21,586 nt of DNA from a virus. The position numbers were made by a program, and so were the translations under genes. Shown piece by piece: positions 1-7,894 of the stretch. The stretch is from IMG/VR virus record IMGVR_UViG_3300020469_000302, positions 1-21,586 of that record; one strand, given 5' to 3'. Positions within the stretch are counted from its first letter, which is position 1. Each line of letters opens with the position of its first letter. The notes under the pieces are model-generated. The model was not told the origin of the DNA, searched no databases, and saw nothing but the letters and a program-made list of their open reading frames with translations.

Positions 1-2
1 TA

Positions 3-776
3 AAATTATTTAGATATTTGTATGAATTAAATTTAAAAGACGGAAGAAATCGTAATAGAGAGTATGGCGGCGATAATGTATTTAATAAAGGACTGTATCA
101 ATCAAATCCATTAACGTCTGAAGATGATTTTATTAATCAACACAATTTTGGTTTAGATTCAAGTGTTAGCAATACCACATATCCAATAAAAAGTTTAGAC
201 TTATTTTTAATACATGGCGGGCAATACAATTTAATTAGATTTGTTCATCCAAAAATAATTTCTATGGATCATGATGTTCTATCATACGAATCAAGTGTGC
301 CAGTTGAACTTGGCATGCAGTTTGCATATGAAACAGTAATTTACGAAACATTAAATCACAGTATGGCAAATGCAAAAGATGTTACAATAGATTTTGATGA
401 AATACTTCAAAACAGTTTAACAATGCCAGCAACTCCTGGAATAACAATTGCACCAGAAGGTAGCAATGGTACATTTGAACCAAACAATGATTGGAGTGAG
501 GTAGCGGCAAATTTATCAACTTTTATTACATCAGAATCTCAAGGAGATGGGTCAACACTCCAAGAAGGAAATGTAGTGATAAGCACAGATGGTAACGTAG
601 CAAATACAATATCAACACATTCTGTAATCGCAAGTACAGGTTCAGTTTTTGGTAAAGCGTATTCTAGTGAACCTGACAAACTGTCAGCAAAAAATTATAC
701 TTCTAATCCTTCTTCAAATTTGGATAGTGATAAACTATCAAAAAATTTAAATGGTAACGTATCAAGGATAGTATAA
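3..776 (+). CDS. Tail-tube-fold baseplate/tail protein, 5' truncated
   Basis: The reading frame is open to the left edge with no stop, so this is the 3' part of a longer gene. The first possible start is a TTG at 18, with no ribosome binding site visible, and is probably not the real start. About 258 residues are visible. The segment from roughly residue 65 to 115 (window numbering from TTG) reads like the domain shared by T4 tube and tube-cap proteins (gp19/gp48/gp54): a basic VHPKI strand, then ISMDHDVLSYESS, then a MQFAYETVIYE strand. The C-terminal half is Ser/Thr/Asn-rich and low in charge, as in virion proteins. Placement just before gp4 fits a late structural module. I cannot decide between a gp48, gp54 or other tube-like paralogue; fold-level confidence is moderate. 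Confidence 0.5.
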   Translation, partial: KLFRYLYELNLKDGRNRNREYGGDNVFNKGLYQSNPLTSEDDFINQHNFGLDSSVSNTTYPIKSLDLFLIHGGQYNLIRFVHPKIISMDHDVLSYESSVPVELGMQFAYETVIYETLNHSMANAKDVTIDFDEILQNSLTMPATPGITIAPEGSNGTFEPNNDWSEVAANLSTFITSESQGDGSTLQEGNVVISTDGNVANTISTHSVIASTGSVFGKAYSSEPDKLSAKNYTSNPSSNLDSDKLSKNLNGNVSRIV

Positions 777-787
777 GGTATTGTAAC

Positions 788-1228
788 ATGGCAAATGAAA
801 GTACAAAACAAATAGCAAGAGTAGGTGGCGAAAGCAAAATAGTAGCACTGTTTGGAAATGTTTTTTCATCAATACAAAATGCACAACCAAATCTTAAAGC
901 ACAAGATGTAACAACACTAATATTAAATCAATATGGAAATCGACAAACTCAAATATCACCAGCACAGTATGATCAAATACTTGCTACTTTTACATCAAAT
1001 GGCGTAGAACAACAATTAGCAAAAGCATACGCATTGCTTTGTATTGATTCTATTAAAACTTTAAATATATCTTTTGATCAATTGTTTGTTTCAAAAAAAG
1101 ATCCAATATCATTTTCAGATTTAGGTTTAACACTAATTAATCATTACAGACCAGTTACCAGTCAAATTGGTACAGCACTATCAGTTTCACAAACACCAAA
1201 TCACGTTAAAAGAATGATTGCTTATTAA
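788..1228 (+). CDS. Conserved-looking small structural-module protein, function unknown
   Basis: A 146-residue protein whose ATG lies 11 bases after the preceding stop, with AAGG about 8 bases upstream as a weak ribosome binding site. The sequence is mostly helical by composition, begins MANESTKQIARVGGES and has a GNVFSSIQ segment. It has no signal peptide, membrane segment or cysteine cluster. Position between the tube-like protein and gp4 suggests a virion or assembly role. I do not recognise the family; it is shorter than T4 gp53 and I saw no gp53 similarity. Confidence 0.7.
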   Translation: MANESTKQIARVGGESKIVALFGNVFSSIQNAQPNLKAQDVTTLILNQYGNRQTQISPAQYDQILATFTSNGVEQQLAKAYALLCIDSIKTLNISFDQLFVSKKDPISFSDLGLTLINHYRPVTSQIGTALSVSQTPNHVKRMIAY

Positions 1229-1330
1229 ATGACATTAGGTATGGCATTGTTGCTGTGCGTTGTGGGTACACCATTGTCAATTGGTGTTATGATATTAATA
1301 ACTTATTTAGAAAACAAAAACAACAAATAG
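1229..1330 (+). CDS. 33-residue single-pass membrane micro-protein
   Basis: A short frame whose ATG starts on the base after the previous stop (TAA at 1226-1228, ATG at 1229). It encodes 33 residues. Residues 3-27 form one hydrophobic segment rich in L, V, I and G, followed by a polar tail ending ENKNNK. This is the usual topology of a small phage membrane peptide. Immediate stop/start adjacency suggests translational coupling to the gene before it. Reality rests on coding potential, the fit in an otherwise empty 118-base gap, and the hydrophobic pattern. Function is unknown. Confidence 0.5.
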   Translation: MTLGMALLLCVVGTPLSIGVMILITYLENKNNK

Positions 1331-1332
1331 TG

Positions 1333-1340
1333 GTTAAATA
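1333..1340 (+). promoter_or_regulatory. T4-like late promoter (GTTAAATA) for gene 4
   Basis: GTTAAATA differs from the T4 late -10 element TATAAATA at two positions and is followed by CTACTG and then the ATG of gene 4. The 6-base gap puts the predicted transcription start at or one base before the start codon. Confidence 0.5.
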
Positions 1341-1346
1341 CTACTG

Positions 1347-1775
1347 ATGGCTTATTTTAAAAGAGGACAATTTGAACCAAAAAATCCACGCAAGTATGTG
1401 GGGCAACGAGTACCAATATATAGATCAAGTTGGGAAGCAGTGTTTATGCAGTTCTGTGACACTAATCCAAATATTATTGCATGGTCGAGTGAGCCAGTTA
1501 AAATACCATATCGTAATCCGTTTACAGGCAAGTATACTGTGTATGTACCGGATTTCTTAGTACAGTATCTAACTAAAAATGGAAAGCCCCGTGCTGAAAT
1601 GATTGAAGTCAAGCCAAGGGCACAAACAATTCAAGAAGCGGCCAAGAACGCCAAAGACAGAGCCACTATTGCATTGAATAGAGCAAAATGGAAAGCGGCC
1701 GGAGAATGGTGTAAACGCAAAGGCATAATGTTTAGAATACTCAATGAAGACTCTATATATAAACTAAAGAGATAA
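1347..1775 (+). CDS. 4: Head completion protein gp4 (TnsA-like nuclease fold)
   Basis: 142 residues, close to T4 gp4 (about 150). T4 gp4 acts in head completion after DNA packaging, before tail joining; the family resembles the TnsA N-terminal endonuclease domain. Visible features: YRSSWEAVFMQFCD (about residues 25-38) and the nuclease-like core with VPDFLVQY (about 67-74) followed by MIEVKPR (about 85-91), the D...E-x-K arrangement of PD-(D/E)XK enzymes. The C-terminus is basic (GEWCKRKGIMFRIL). It starts just after a late promoter with no Shine-Dalgarno, so it may be translated from a leaderless mRNA. Its stop overlaps the late promoter for the next gene. Confidence 0.88.
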   Translation: MAYFKRGQFEPKNPRKYVGQRVPIYRSSWEAVFMQFCDTNPNIIAWSSEPVKIPYRNPFTGKYTVYVPDFLVQYLTKNGKPRAEMIEVKPRAQTIQEAAKNAKDRATIALNRAKWKAAGEWCKRKGIMFRILNEDSIYKLKR

Positions 1776-1778
1776 ATA
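1771..1778 (+). promoter_or_regulatory. T4-like late promoter (GATAAATA) for gene 16
   Basis: GATAAATA matches the late consensus at 7 of 8 positions and overlaps the gp4 stop codon. The ATG of gene 16 lies 30 bases downstream, so this transcript would have a leader of about 25 nt with a weak TTAGG before the start. Confidence 0.6.
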
Positions 1779-1808
1779 ATTATATACGTAGTTAATTAGG
1801 TTATAACA

Positions 1809-2396
1809 ATGACAGATGAAAATAAAATACCAATGGAAGATATTATTGATCAAGCCAAGGAGGGTTTAGATGAGCCAAAAAATGAAACCAAAAATGAAGA
1901 TACGCAACATCAAAACAGCGGCGAAGAAATTCAAACGGGGGCAAGTGACCAAGTTGAAGAAACGAGCAATGAGGACACCTCTGCAACACCAATCTTAAAA
2001 GCAATTACTACTGCTGAAAAAATAGATCGTGCATTACCCCAAGTTACTGGGTTAGATGCTGAAGATCAAGACATGGATACATACGCCACAGAAGCCATGA
2101 AATCATACCAAGATCTAATGAATTTAGGAATGAATGTAGAAGTTAGACATTCTGGAAAGTTATTTGAAGTAGCGTCTACAATGCTTAAAAATGCTGTTGA
2201 AGCCAAAAATGCTAAATTAGAAAAGAAATTACGCATGGTTGAGCTACAATTAAAGAAACAAAGAGTAGATCAAATGAACAACACAGGGGATAGTTCAGCA
2301 GATATTGTTGAAGGAGAAGGCTATGTTGTGGGTGATCGTAATGAACTGTTAAAGCAGATCTTAGACAGAGTAGATAACGATAAAAAAGATAAATAA
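1809..2396 (+). CDS. 16: Small terminase subunit gp16
   Basis: 195 residues (T4 gp16 is 164). The small terminase binds concatemeric DNA and regulates gp17 during packaging. The N-terminal 70 or so residues are very acidic and low complexity. The core from about 95 to 160 follows the T4-like DNA-packaging family pattern: YATEAMKSYQDLM, a GMNVE helix, FEVASTMLKNAVEA, then a Lys-rich helix. It ends with the typical YVVGDRNELLKQIL motif. The central helices are the oligomerisation coiled coils of this family. The long acidic N-terminal extension is unusual compared with T4. Gene 17 lies downstream after six small genes, not directly adjacent as in T4. Confidence 0.78.
   Translation: MTDENKIPMEDIIDQAKEGLDEPKNETKNEDTQHQNSGEEIQTGASDQVEETSNEDTSATPILKAITTAEKIDRALPQVTGLDAEDQDMDTYATEAMKSYQDLMNLGMNVEVRHSGKLFEVASTMLKNAVEAKNAKLEKKLRMVELQLKKQRVDQMNNTGDSSADIVEGEGYVVGDRNELLKQILDRVDNDKKDK
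2388..2395 (+). promoter_or_regulatory. T4-like late promoter (GATAAATA)
   Basis: GATAAATA overlaps the end of gene 16 and lies 19 bases before the ATG at 2415. The predicted start leaves a leader of about 14 nt that contains AGGA at 2403-2406, so this transcript would carry a normal ribosome binding site. Confidence 0.6.
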
Positions 2397-2414
2397 AAAT
2401 ATAGGAAACTAACG

Positions 2415-2984
2415 ATGAAAACATTTAAACAATATCTAGCAGAAGCAGTAAAAGAGTACACATTCAAAGTAAAAATTGCTGGTGTACTTGAAGATTCACA
2501 TTTAGATGCAATGGAATTAGCATTGGCTCCGTACAATGTAGTAAAAGTAGGTAGTCCTAAAAAAACTATCATGCAGGAACATCCTTTGGATTTTCCAGCA
2601 AACGTTACCAACACAGAAGTAACTATAATTGAAGTTACAACTGCTATGCCAGTTTCATATCAAACATTATCAAGACATTTATCAGATCATATGGGTTTAC
2701 CATATGAATCAGTTGTTGTTTGCCACGAAGGTGATCCTTTACAGGCTGAACAAGACAAACTAAATGCTGAAAAAACAGATGATGCATATGAGCCAATTAT
2801 GGGTCAGGATTATAAAAAAGAAGATTCAGAAGATGCTTCTAGTATTGTACATAGTGAAGATTCAAAACAAAGTTTTTTAAAAGGACTTGCTAAAGCACAA
2901 AAAAATGAAGGCGGCAATGTCGAAGTAGTAACTGGGTTACAAGAATCAAAAGTTACAAGTTATATTGCGAAAGGGAAAAAGTAA
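2415..2984 (+). CDS. Conserved late protein with T4-like capsid-targeting N-terminus
   Basis: 189 residues. The start is supported by AGGA 8 bases upstream within a late transcript. The N-terminus MKTFKQYLAEA closely resembles the capsid-targeting peptide of T4 internal proteins (MKTYQEFIAEA in IPI), which the gp21 protease removes after an L/I-x-E site. LAE followed by A at residues 8-11 fits that rule. The rest has an alpha/beta-looking domain (about 16-108: YTFKVKIAGV, PKKTIMQEHPLDF, EVTIIEVTTAMPVS, YESVVVCHEGD) and an acidic, flexible C-terminal half. The main domain is of a type I associate with marine T4-like phages, without known function. Inference: it is placed in the prohead core and processed or injected; no direct proof here. 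Confidence 0.75.
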   Translation: MKTFKQYLAEAVKEYTFKVKIAGVLEDSHLDAMELALAPYNVVKVGSPKKTIMQEHPLDFPANVTNTEVTIIEVTTAMPVSYQTLSRHLSDHMGLPYESVVVCHEGDPLQAEQDKLNAEKTDDAYEPIMGQDYKKEDSEDASSIVHSEDSKQSFLKGLAKAQKNEGGNVEVVTGLQESKVTSYIAKGKK

Positions 2985-3304
2985 TGTCAGACAAAATTAA
3001 TGAGAATGATGCATTGTCAAGATTACTTTCACTTGCTGGTATTCAGCCAACTATTCTTGTTGTACAACCAAAAGCAGATGAAGTTGCACAAGAAGAAGTA
3101 GAAGTAGAAGTTGCTGGTACTAATGAACCAAATGAGCAAGAGATTGACATTGATGCATTAACACCATCTAAAAAAGCACAACGTAAGTTAAAGTTTGTTC
3201 CTGCAAGATCAGGAGACAATCCAATTGCAACTGATGAATCTTTAGAAGATAAAGAATCACGTTTAGCAGAAGAATACGAAAGTTTCAAAAATGAACAACA
3301 GTAA
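2984..3304 (+). CDS. Small acidic protein, function unknown
   Basis: 106 residues; its ATG shares one base with the preceding stop (TAATG), so it is probably translationally coupled. The N-terminal DALSRLLSLAGIQP segment could form a helix. The middle is strongly acidic and Glu/Val-rich (EEVEVEVAG) and the region 60-75 is basic (SKKAQRKLKFVPAR), followed by an acidic C-terminal helix. No cysteines, membrane segment or known motif. It may be an assembly or scaffold-like accessory protein, but that is only a guess from charge and context. Confidence 0.65.
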   Translation: MSDKINENDALSRLLSLAGIQPTILVVQPKADEVAQEEVEVEVAGTNEPNEQEIDIDALTPSKKAQRKLKFVPARSGDNPIATDESLEDKESRLAEEYESFKNEQQ

Positions 3305-3371
3305 GTGCGAAAAGTGTAATCACAATTGTCCAGAAGAATGTAAACATTGTGACTGCGGTTGTTGTAAGTAG
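3291..3371 (+). CDS. 26-residue cysteine-rich micro-protein
   Basis: A short ATG frame overlapping the end of the acidic gene by 14 bases and the start of the membrane-protein gene. It encodes 26 residues with eight cysteines at 6, 9, 13, 17, 20, 22, 24 and 25, plus His 11 and 19. The spacing (C-x2-C-x3-C-x3-C-x2-C-x-C-x-C-C) is like a metal-binding or metallothionein-like peptide. Cysteine is rare in neighbouring proteins, so eight in 26 codons is unlikely to be chance. No Shine-Dalgarno is visible; it may be coupled to the overlapped gene. Confidence 0.5.
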   Translation: MNNSKCEKCNHNCPEECKHCDCGCCK

Positions 3372-3720
3372 TTTATTTTTTTTCCTGCTAATCAAACATT
3401 GCGTTATTGATTTATGGATTCAAAGTCTATTAACCTATAATCAAAAAAAATCTATATATACTTCTTTGTCAGCACAGGTGCATTATGTACAACATGGGCT
3501 TGGTACAATATTTGTGTTGTTGTTTTTTATACCATGGCCGTTGGCAATTCTTTTTGGTATATGTGATTATCTAGCACATTGGCATATTGATTTCCTAAAA
3601 AGTTCAACACAACAAAGACTTGGTATAAAATCTCCATCAAAAGGTTATTGGTTTTTATCGTCAATTGACCAAGGTCTACATTATCTAACTTATTATATTA
3701 TCATATTACTTGTATCCTAA
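3349..3720 (+). CDS. Polytopic membrane protein (DUF3307-like)
   Basis: 123 residues from a GTG start that overlaps the Cys-rich frame; no ATG exists upstream in this frame. Hydrophobic segments lie at about 2-18, 47-73 and 106-122. Conserved-looking His/Asp/Gln motifs flank them: KHCVIDLWIQS near the N-terminus, HYVQHG before the second segment, AHWHIDFLK after it and DQGLHYLTYY before the last. This pattern resembles the DUF3307 membrane family. It sits in the inner membrane by prediction; function is unknown. A holin-like or host-membrane role is possible but not shown. Confidence 0.65.
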   Translation: MTAVVVSSLFFFLLIKHCVIDLWIQSLLTYNQKKSIYTSLSAQVHYVQHGLGTIFVLLFFIPWPLAILFGICDYLAHWHIDFLKSSTQQRLGIKSPSKGYWFLSSIDQGLHYLTYYIIILLVS

Positions 3721-3725
3721 TATAC

Positions 3726-3733
3726 AATAAATA
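3726..3733 (+). promoter_or_regulatory. T4-like late promoter (AATAAATA), 5 nt from ATG
   Basis: AATAAATA followed by ATTGT and then ATG. Seven of eight bases match TATAAATA. In T4 this element spans about -13 to -6, so the predicted first transcribed base is the A of the start codon. Confidence 0.65.
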
Positions 3734-3738
3734 ATTGT

Positions 3739-4002
3739 ATGCGTATTAGAGATCAAATACTCAAAGATGCAAGAATAACAACAATAAAAGTGTATTATTG
3801 GATGCCGGATTACGAAAGTATCCTACAATTATTCATGTGGCAATTTTCAGACATACCTCCACAGTTTCCAAAAGCACACAAATTTTTAAATCATTGGAAT
3901 GACAATGTTGAAGCACGTATAAAGGACATATATTTGTCATATGCAGGTAATTTAAAACAAGTAGAATTCAATCCTGTGGACGATATATTCAATATCCATT
4001 AA
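3739..4002 (+). CDS. Conserved small protein upstream of gene 17, function unknown
   Basis: 87 residues, beginning MRIRDQIL directly after a late promoter, without Shine-Dalgarno. It is aromatic-rich: YYWMPDYESILQLFMWQ (about 19-35) followed by FPKAHKFLNHWND (about 43-55) and a C-terminal FNPVDDIF. I recognise this YWMPDY...ILQ...W pattern from small unannotated proteins of marine T4-like phages. No catalytic motif or membrane segment. Its own late promoter and position just before gp17 suggest a packaging or morphogenesis role. It is not gp16, which is encoded upstream. Confidence 0.7.
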   Translation: MRIRDQILKDARITTIKVYYWMPDYESILQLFMWQFSDIPPQFPKAHKFLNHWNDNVEARIKDIYLSYAGNLKQVEFNPVDDIFNIH

Positions 4003-4018
4003 GTACGCATTTAATTAG

Positions 4019-4026
4019 TATAAATA
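4019..4026 (+). promoter_or_regulatory. T4-like late promoter (perfect TATAAATA) for gene 17
   Basis: An exact TATAAATA, then CAAGT, then the ATG of the large terminase. The 5-base gap predicts a leaderless transcript. No Shine-Dalgarno lies between the promoter and the start. Confidence 0.8.
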
Positions 4027-4031
4027 CAAGT

Positions 4032-5627
4032 ATGGCACGTAGTAAAGTTTTAGAAGGTAACCTAGTCAAAAAAGCATATTCAAAATCTAAATACACAGCA
4101 GAACAGTTACAAGATTTAAAACTGTGTGCAGATTTAGAAACAGGTTACATACATTTTATGAAATCACACATGTGGATTCAACATCCTACTAAAGGACGTA
4201 TGAAATTTGATCCATATCCATTTCAAGAAGAACTATTAGAAACATACAATGGATATAGATTTGCTATTGCCATGTGTGCAAGGCAAACAGGTAAGACAAC
4301 CTGTGCGGCAGGATACTTATTATGGTATGCAATGTTTCATCCAGACACATTAATATTAATTGCGGCACACAAATATCAAGGTGCACAGGATATTATGCAA
4401 CGTGTAAGGTTTGCATATGAAGAAACACCAGATTATATTAGGTGTGGAGTAACAAGTTATAATAAAGGGTCGATGGATTTTGATAATGGGTCAAGAATTA
4501 TAGCACAAACAACCACAGAAACAACAGGACGTGGTATGTCCATATCAATGATATACATGGATGAGTTTGCATTCGTAGAACCACAGAACAAAGCACGAGA
4601 ATTTTGGACTTCACTATCTCCAACATTGTCAACAGGTGGTAAATGTATTATTACATCAACACCAAATAATGATGATGATCTATTTGCACAGTTGTGGAGA
4701 GGTGCTAACAAATTACAAGACGAATATGGTAATCCAGCAGATGTAGGACTGAATGGTTTTAGACCGAAGTTTGTACACTGGAGTCAGCATCCTGAAAGAA
4801 ATGAAGTATGGGCCAAAGAAGAAAGACAACGTATAGGTGAAGAAAGATTTAGACGTGAGCATGAATGTGAATTTATCGCATTTGATGAAACACTTATTGA
4901 TGGTATAAAATTAGTTACACTACAAGGCACACAACCACTAGTGAAACACGGACAAGTACGTTGGTATCAAAAAGTACAAAAAGGCAATACATATCTTGTA
5001 TCATTAGACCCGTGTTTGGGTACAGGTGGCGATTATGCCGCTATACAAGTGTTTAGCCTACCAGATTTTAAACAAGTTGCTGAATGGCAACATAATAAAA
5101 CGCCTATCCAGGGGCAAGTTAGAGTTATGCACAGCATACTCAAAGAACTAGATCAACAGTTACGAGCAAGTGGTACACCAAATCCAGAAATATATTGGAC
5201 AATTGAAAATAATACACTTGGTGAAGCCGCAATTGTAACTGTTGACGAAATGGGCGAAGATAAATTTCCTGGATATTTCTTACATGAACCACGTAGAGGC
5301 GGTCAACAACGTAGAGTAGTGCGTAAAGGTTACAATACAACCAACAAGTCAAAAGTCACTGCTTGTTCAAAACTTAAACAGTGGGTAGAAGCTGATAAAA
5401 TCACACTATATTCTAAACCACTCATAAGAGAACTTAAAGTATTTGTAGCAAAAGGCAATTCTTTTGAAGCAAAATCAGGAGAGCATGACGATTTAGTATC
5501 AGCATTGTTGTTAGTAGTGCGTATGACAGACTTTTTAACCAAATATGATGCTACAATGGAAGAGTCATTGGGTGCCAAACTTGAAGATGATGATGATTGG
5601 CAAGATCCAATGCCCATAATTATATAG
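4032..5627 (+). CDS. 17: Large terminase subunit gp17 (packaging ATPase/nuclease)
   Basis: 531 residues (T4 gp17 is 610; the N-terminal region is shorter). It pumps DNA into the prohead and cuts the concatemer. ATPase domain: Walker A ARQTGKTT (about 83-90), Walker B MIYMDE (D177, E178) and the coupling motif TSTPNNDDD (about 208-216). Nuclease domain (RNase H-like): SLDPCLGTGGD with D326, TIENN with E392 and SGEHDDLVSA with D486/D487, matching the T4 acidic triad D401/E458/D542. The C-terminus is short and acidic (DDDDW). The start follows a perfect late promoter by 5 bases. Confidence 0.96.
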   Translation: MARSKVLEGNLVKKAYSKSKYTAEQLQDLKLCADLETGYIHFMKSHMWIQHPTKGRMKFDPYPFQEELLETYNGYRFAIAMCARQTGKTTCAAGYLLWYAMFHPDTLILIAAHKYQGAQDIMQRVRFAYEETPDYIRCGVTSYNKGSMDFDNGSRIIAQTTTETTGRGMSISMIYMDEFAFVEPQNKAREFWTSLSPTLSTGGKCIITSTPNNDDDLFAQLWRGANKLQDEYGNPADVGLNGFRPKFVHWSQHPERNEVWAKEERQRIGEERFRREHECEFIAFDETLIDGIKLVTLQGTQPLVKHGQVRWYQKVQKGNTYLVSLDPCLGTGGDYAAIQVFSLPDFKQVAEWQHNKTPIQGQVRVMHSILKELDQQLRASGTPNPEIYWTIENNTLGEAAIVTVDEMGEDKFPGYFLHEPRRGGQQRRVVRKGYNTTNKSKVTACSKLKQWVEADKITLYSKPLIRELKVFVAKGNSFEAKSGEHDDLVSALLLVVRMTDFLTKYDATMEESLGAKLEDDDDWQDPMPIII

Positions 5628-5632
5628 GAAAG

Positions 5633-5640
5633 CATAAATA
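5633..5640 (+). promoter_or_regulatory. T4-like late promoter (CATAAATA), 5 nt from ATG
   Basis: CATAAATA, then CTTGT, then ATG of the 724-residue gene. A GGAA sequence lies further upstream, but before the motif, so it would not be part of the late mRNA. Confidence 0.75.
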
Positions 5641-5645
5641 CTTGT

Positions 5646-7820
5646 ATGGCAGTTAATAGTGACACAGTAGCAAATAAGATATTCAAAGTTATCAAAGGAT
5701 CTGGACATGATGTTAAGATGTATGACTCATCTACAGGCAATGAAACAGTAGATCCATCAGTATCACGTTACTTTTATGTAAAAATGCCTAATTATATGGT
5801 ACATTTAGACTCTGATAACAGTGAAATCAAACTACATCAGGGTGCTGAAAAAACAGACGAAAAAGTCAAAGGAGTCATAAATAACATTAAGCATATTGCA
5901 AAGAGTTATATGCTTGATTTTGATCATAGAATATTTGGCAAAGAATTAACGCCAAAAAACTATGCATTTAAAATTGATCAAAATAGGAATGAGAAAGACA
6001 TGAGCGAGTTACAAACAGAAGGTTACACACCATTACAAGGATCAACAAAAACAAGTGAACAAAAACTTGAAGGTGTTAAAGTGATCGTAAGACACAACAA
6101 AGCAGTTGATGAAACTAGCAGAGGTGCTAGATCAAGAAACATTCAAGGTATTTTCGTAGAAACATCAGAAGGTGAAAGATTTAAATATCCACATATTCAT
6201 TTAAACGGTGCTAGAGCAATGGCAAGACACGTACATGCAGGTGGTAAACCACATGACGAAGTTGGTGAAGCAATTGTTAACCTATCAGATCAATTAGCAA
6301 AATTAAAAGAAGTTACAAAATTTGCAAGACGCTTTTCACAAGTACAAGAACAAGCGGCAGATGTATTACCATTGGTAGACAACAAAGTTTTAAATATTAA
6401 AAAAACAATCCACAAACTAACTACTGAAAGTGGATACACAGAATTTAAAGAAAATTACAAAGCATTAGAAACTGCAGAACCAACAATTGAAGCATTAGAA
6501 GAATTAAAAGGCAAATTTACAGTCACAAAATTTGATGAAAAAATTGGTGAAGTACTTCCTTTGTTACAATCACTAGTTGATGAAGCAAAACAAGAACAAG
6601 ATAATTCATCAAAAGCAATAGCAGATAGAATTATGTCAAAAATTAAAGCAGGTGATCCTGTAGATATGCATCAAGCAAATGCTACACAGCAAGAATACGA
6701 TCCAGAAAAAGTTGGCTCATTCACAAACAAAGATGCAAAAGTGGCATACAGACTTTCAGACTTGGCGGCTAAAATCAAAGATGACGAAATGAGTGTGTTC
6801 CTTGCAAGACTTTCAGATAAGTTTACACAATATGCAACAGATCCAAATATCAAAATGAAGATCAAACAAGATCCTGAAACATATTTAATTCAACCATGGG
6901 AAAAAGAAACAGCAAAAGCAATTATCCAAGGCGTAAAAATGAAAACTATAAATCAAGAGCCTGAAGCATTGCCAAAAGCAGAAGATGTTGTTCCTAATCC
7001 AGAAGCAGAATTAGAAGAAGCAGTTGCACCATTTGGCACAGATGAATCATTTGGTGAATCACTATCTATGCAAGATAAAATCAAAGCAATGGATGAGATC
7101 AAAGCAAGACAAAAAGCATTACAAGATATCCAGATGGATCCAAACACACACAAAGATGAAGAACTTAAAAAAGAATTAATGAGAAAAAAGGCAGAACTTG
7201 CTGACATGAAACATAATCTTCAGCAAATGGCAAAAAATGAAAATCCAATGTCACCAGAGGATATGAATAGAGTTGCAAGACAAGAATTTGATAGTATGTC
7301 AATGGACGCACAGCAAGACTTTGAAGATTACAAAGATGCTTTACAAGATGAAATTAAAGATCCAACAAGTGAGTATGCTGGAAAATCAACAGAGGAAATT
7401 GTTGCTATGTTGAGAAAAGAAGCAGACTCAATTGGTTATGCTGATGTATCAGATGGTGATAGACATCCATCAGAACCAAGTTGGTTAAATGCTGTTGCTG
7501 ACGAAATGGAAAAATCAAAAACAGAAGCAAGTGGATATGGTGGACAATCAGAACCACACATGCACACAATTAAAGTTGATGGCGATTACGATATGGACAG
7601 AGGTATTACTGATAAAGATTGTAAAGATATGGAATATGATCTTGCAAAAGGTGGTATTAAAGCACAATGCGATGCAAATGAAATGATGCAGGGCGGTGTA
7701 AATATTCACACAATGAGTCCAAAAAGTGCTGTTGTTGACGCATTATCAAATGCAGGTTACGAAGTTAACGAACAAGCAGACAAAGATATTCAAAGAATTA
7801 AAGATCTAGCAGGTCTTTGA
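5646..7820 (+). CDS. Large conserved marine T4-like protein, probable structural or core component
   Basis: 724 residues read from a late promoter. The N-terminal 320 residues resemble a conserved cyanophage/pelagiphage protein: an alpha/beta start (KIFKVIKGSGHDVKMYD), ELTPKNYAFKI (about 99-109), then GVKVIVRHNKAVDE, RGARSRNIQGIFVET, and GERFKYPHIHLNGARAMARHVH (about 176-197, Arg/His rich). From about 210 on it is mostly helical and Lys/Glu/Gln rich, with a Met-rich coiled coil at about 480-550 (KIKAMDEIKARQKALQDIQM). The last 90 residues return to alpha/beta (MHTIKVDGDYD, GGVNIHTMSPKSAVVDALSNAGYEV). No cysteine cluster or membrane segment. Late expression supports a virion or assembly role; function is not known to me. 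Confidence 0.75.
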   Translation: MAVNSDTVANKIFKVIKGSGHDVKMYDSSTGNETVDPSVSRYFYVKMPNYMVHLDSDNSEIKLHQGAEKTDEKVKGVINNIKHIAKSYMLDFDHRIFGKELTPKNYAFKIDQNRNEKDMSELQTEGYTPLQGSTKTSEQKLEGVKVIVRHNKAVDETSRGARSRNIQGIFVETSEGERFKYPHIHLNGARAMARHVHAGGKPHDEVGEAIVNLSDQLAKLKEVTKFARRFSQVQEQAADVLPLVDNKVLNIKKTIHKLTTESGYTEFKENYKALETAEPTIEALEELKGKFTVTKFDEKIGEVLPLLQSLVDEAKQEQDNSSKAIADRIMSKIKAGDPVDMHQANATQQEYDPEKVGSFTNKDAKVAYRLSDLAAKIKDDEMSVFLARLSDKFTQYATDPNIKMKIKQDPETYLIQPWEKETAKAIIQGVKMKTINQEPEALPKAEDVVPNPEAELEEAVAPFGTDESFGESLSMQDKIKAMDEIKARQKALQDIQMDPNTHKDEELKKELMRKKAELADMKHNLQQMAKNENPMSPEDMNRVARQEFDSMSMDAQQDFEDYKDALQDEIKDPTSEYAGKSTEEIVAMLRKEADSIGYADVSDGDRHPSEPSWLNAVADEMEKSKTEASGYGGQSEPHMHTIKVDGDYDMDRGITDKDCKDMEYDLAKGGIKAQCDANEMMQGGVNIHTMSPKSAVVDALSNAGYEVNEQADKDIQRIKDLAGL

Positions 7821-7833
7821 TAATCCTCCCAAT

Positions 7834-7869
7834 AAAAGAATCTAAGGTTTTAGGACTATGATTCTTTTT
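7834..7869 (+). terminator. Rho-independent terminator after the late block
   Basis: A perfect 9-bp inverted repeat, AAAAGAATC at 7834-7842 and GATTCTTTT at 7860-7868, with a 17-base loop and a short run of T continuing to 7869. The stem is AT-rich, so strength is uncertain. It lies 14 bases after the stop of the 724-residue gene and before the gp32 promoter, where a transcription boundary is expected. Confidence 0.6.
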
Positions 7870-7894
7870 CTCTAAAATTTCTCCAAAAAAATAC

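Noticed and set aside
2321-2614. Minus-strand 97-codon frame
   Set aside because: Overlaps gp16 and the targeting-peptide gene; no promoter or recognisable sequence.
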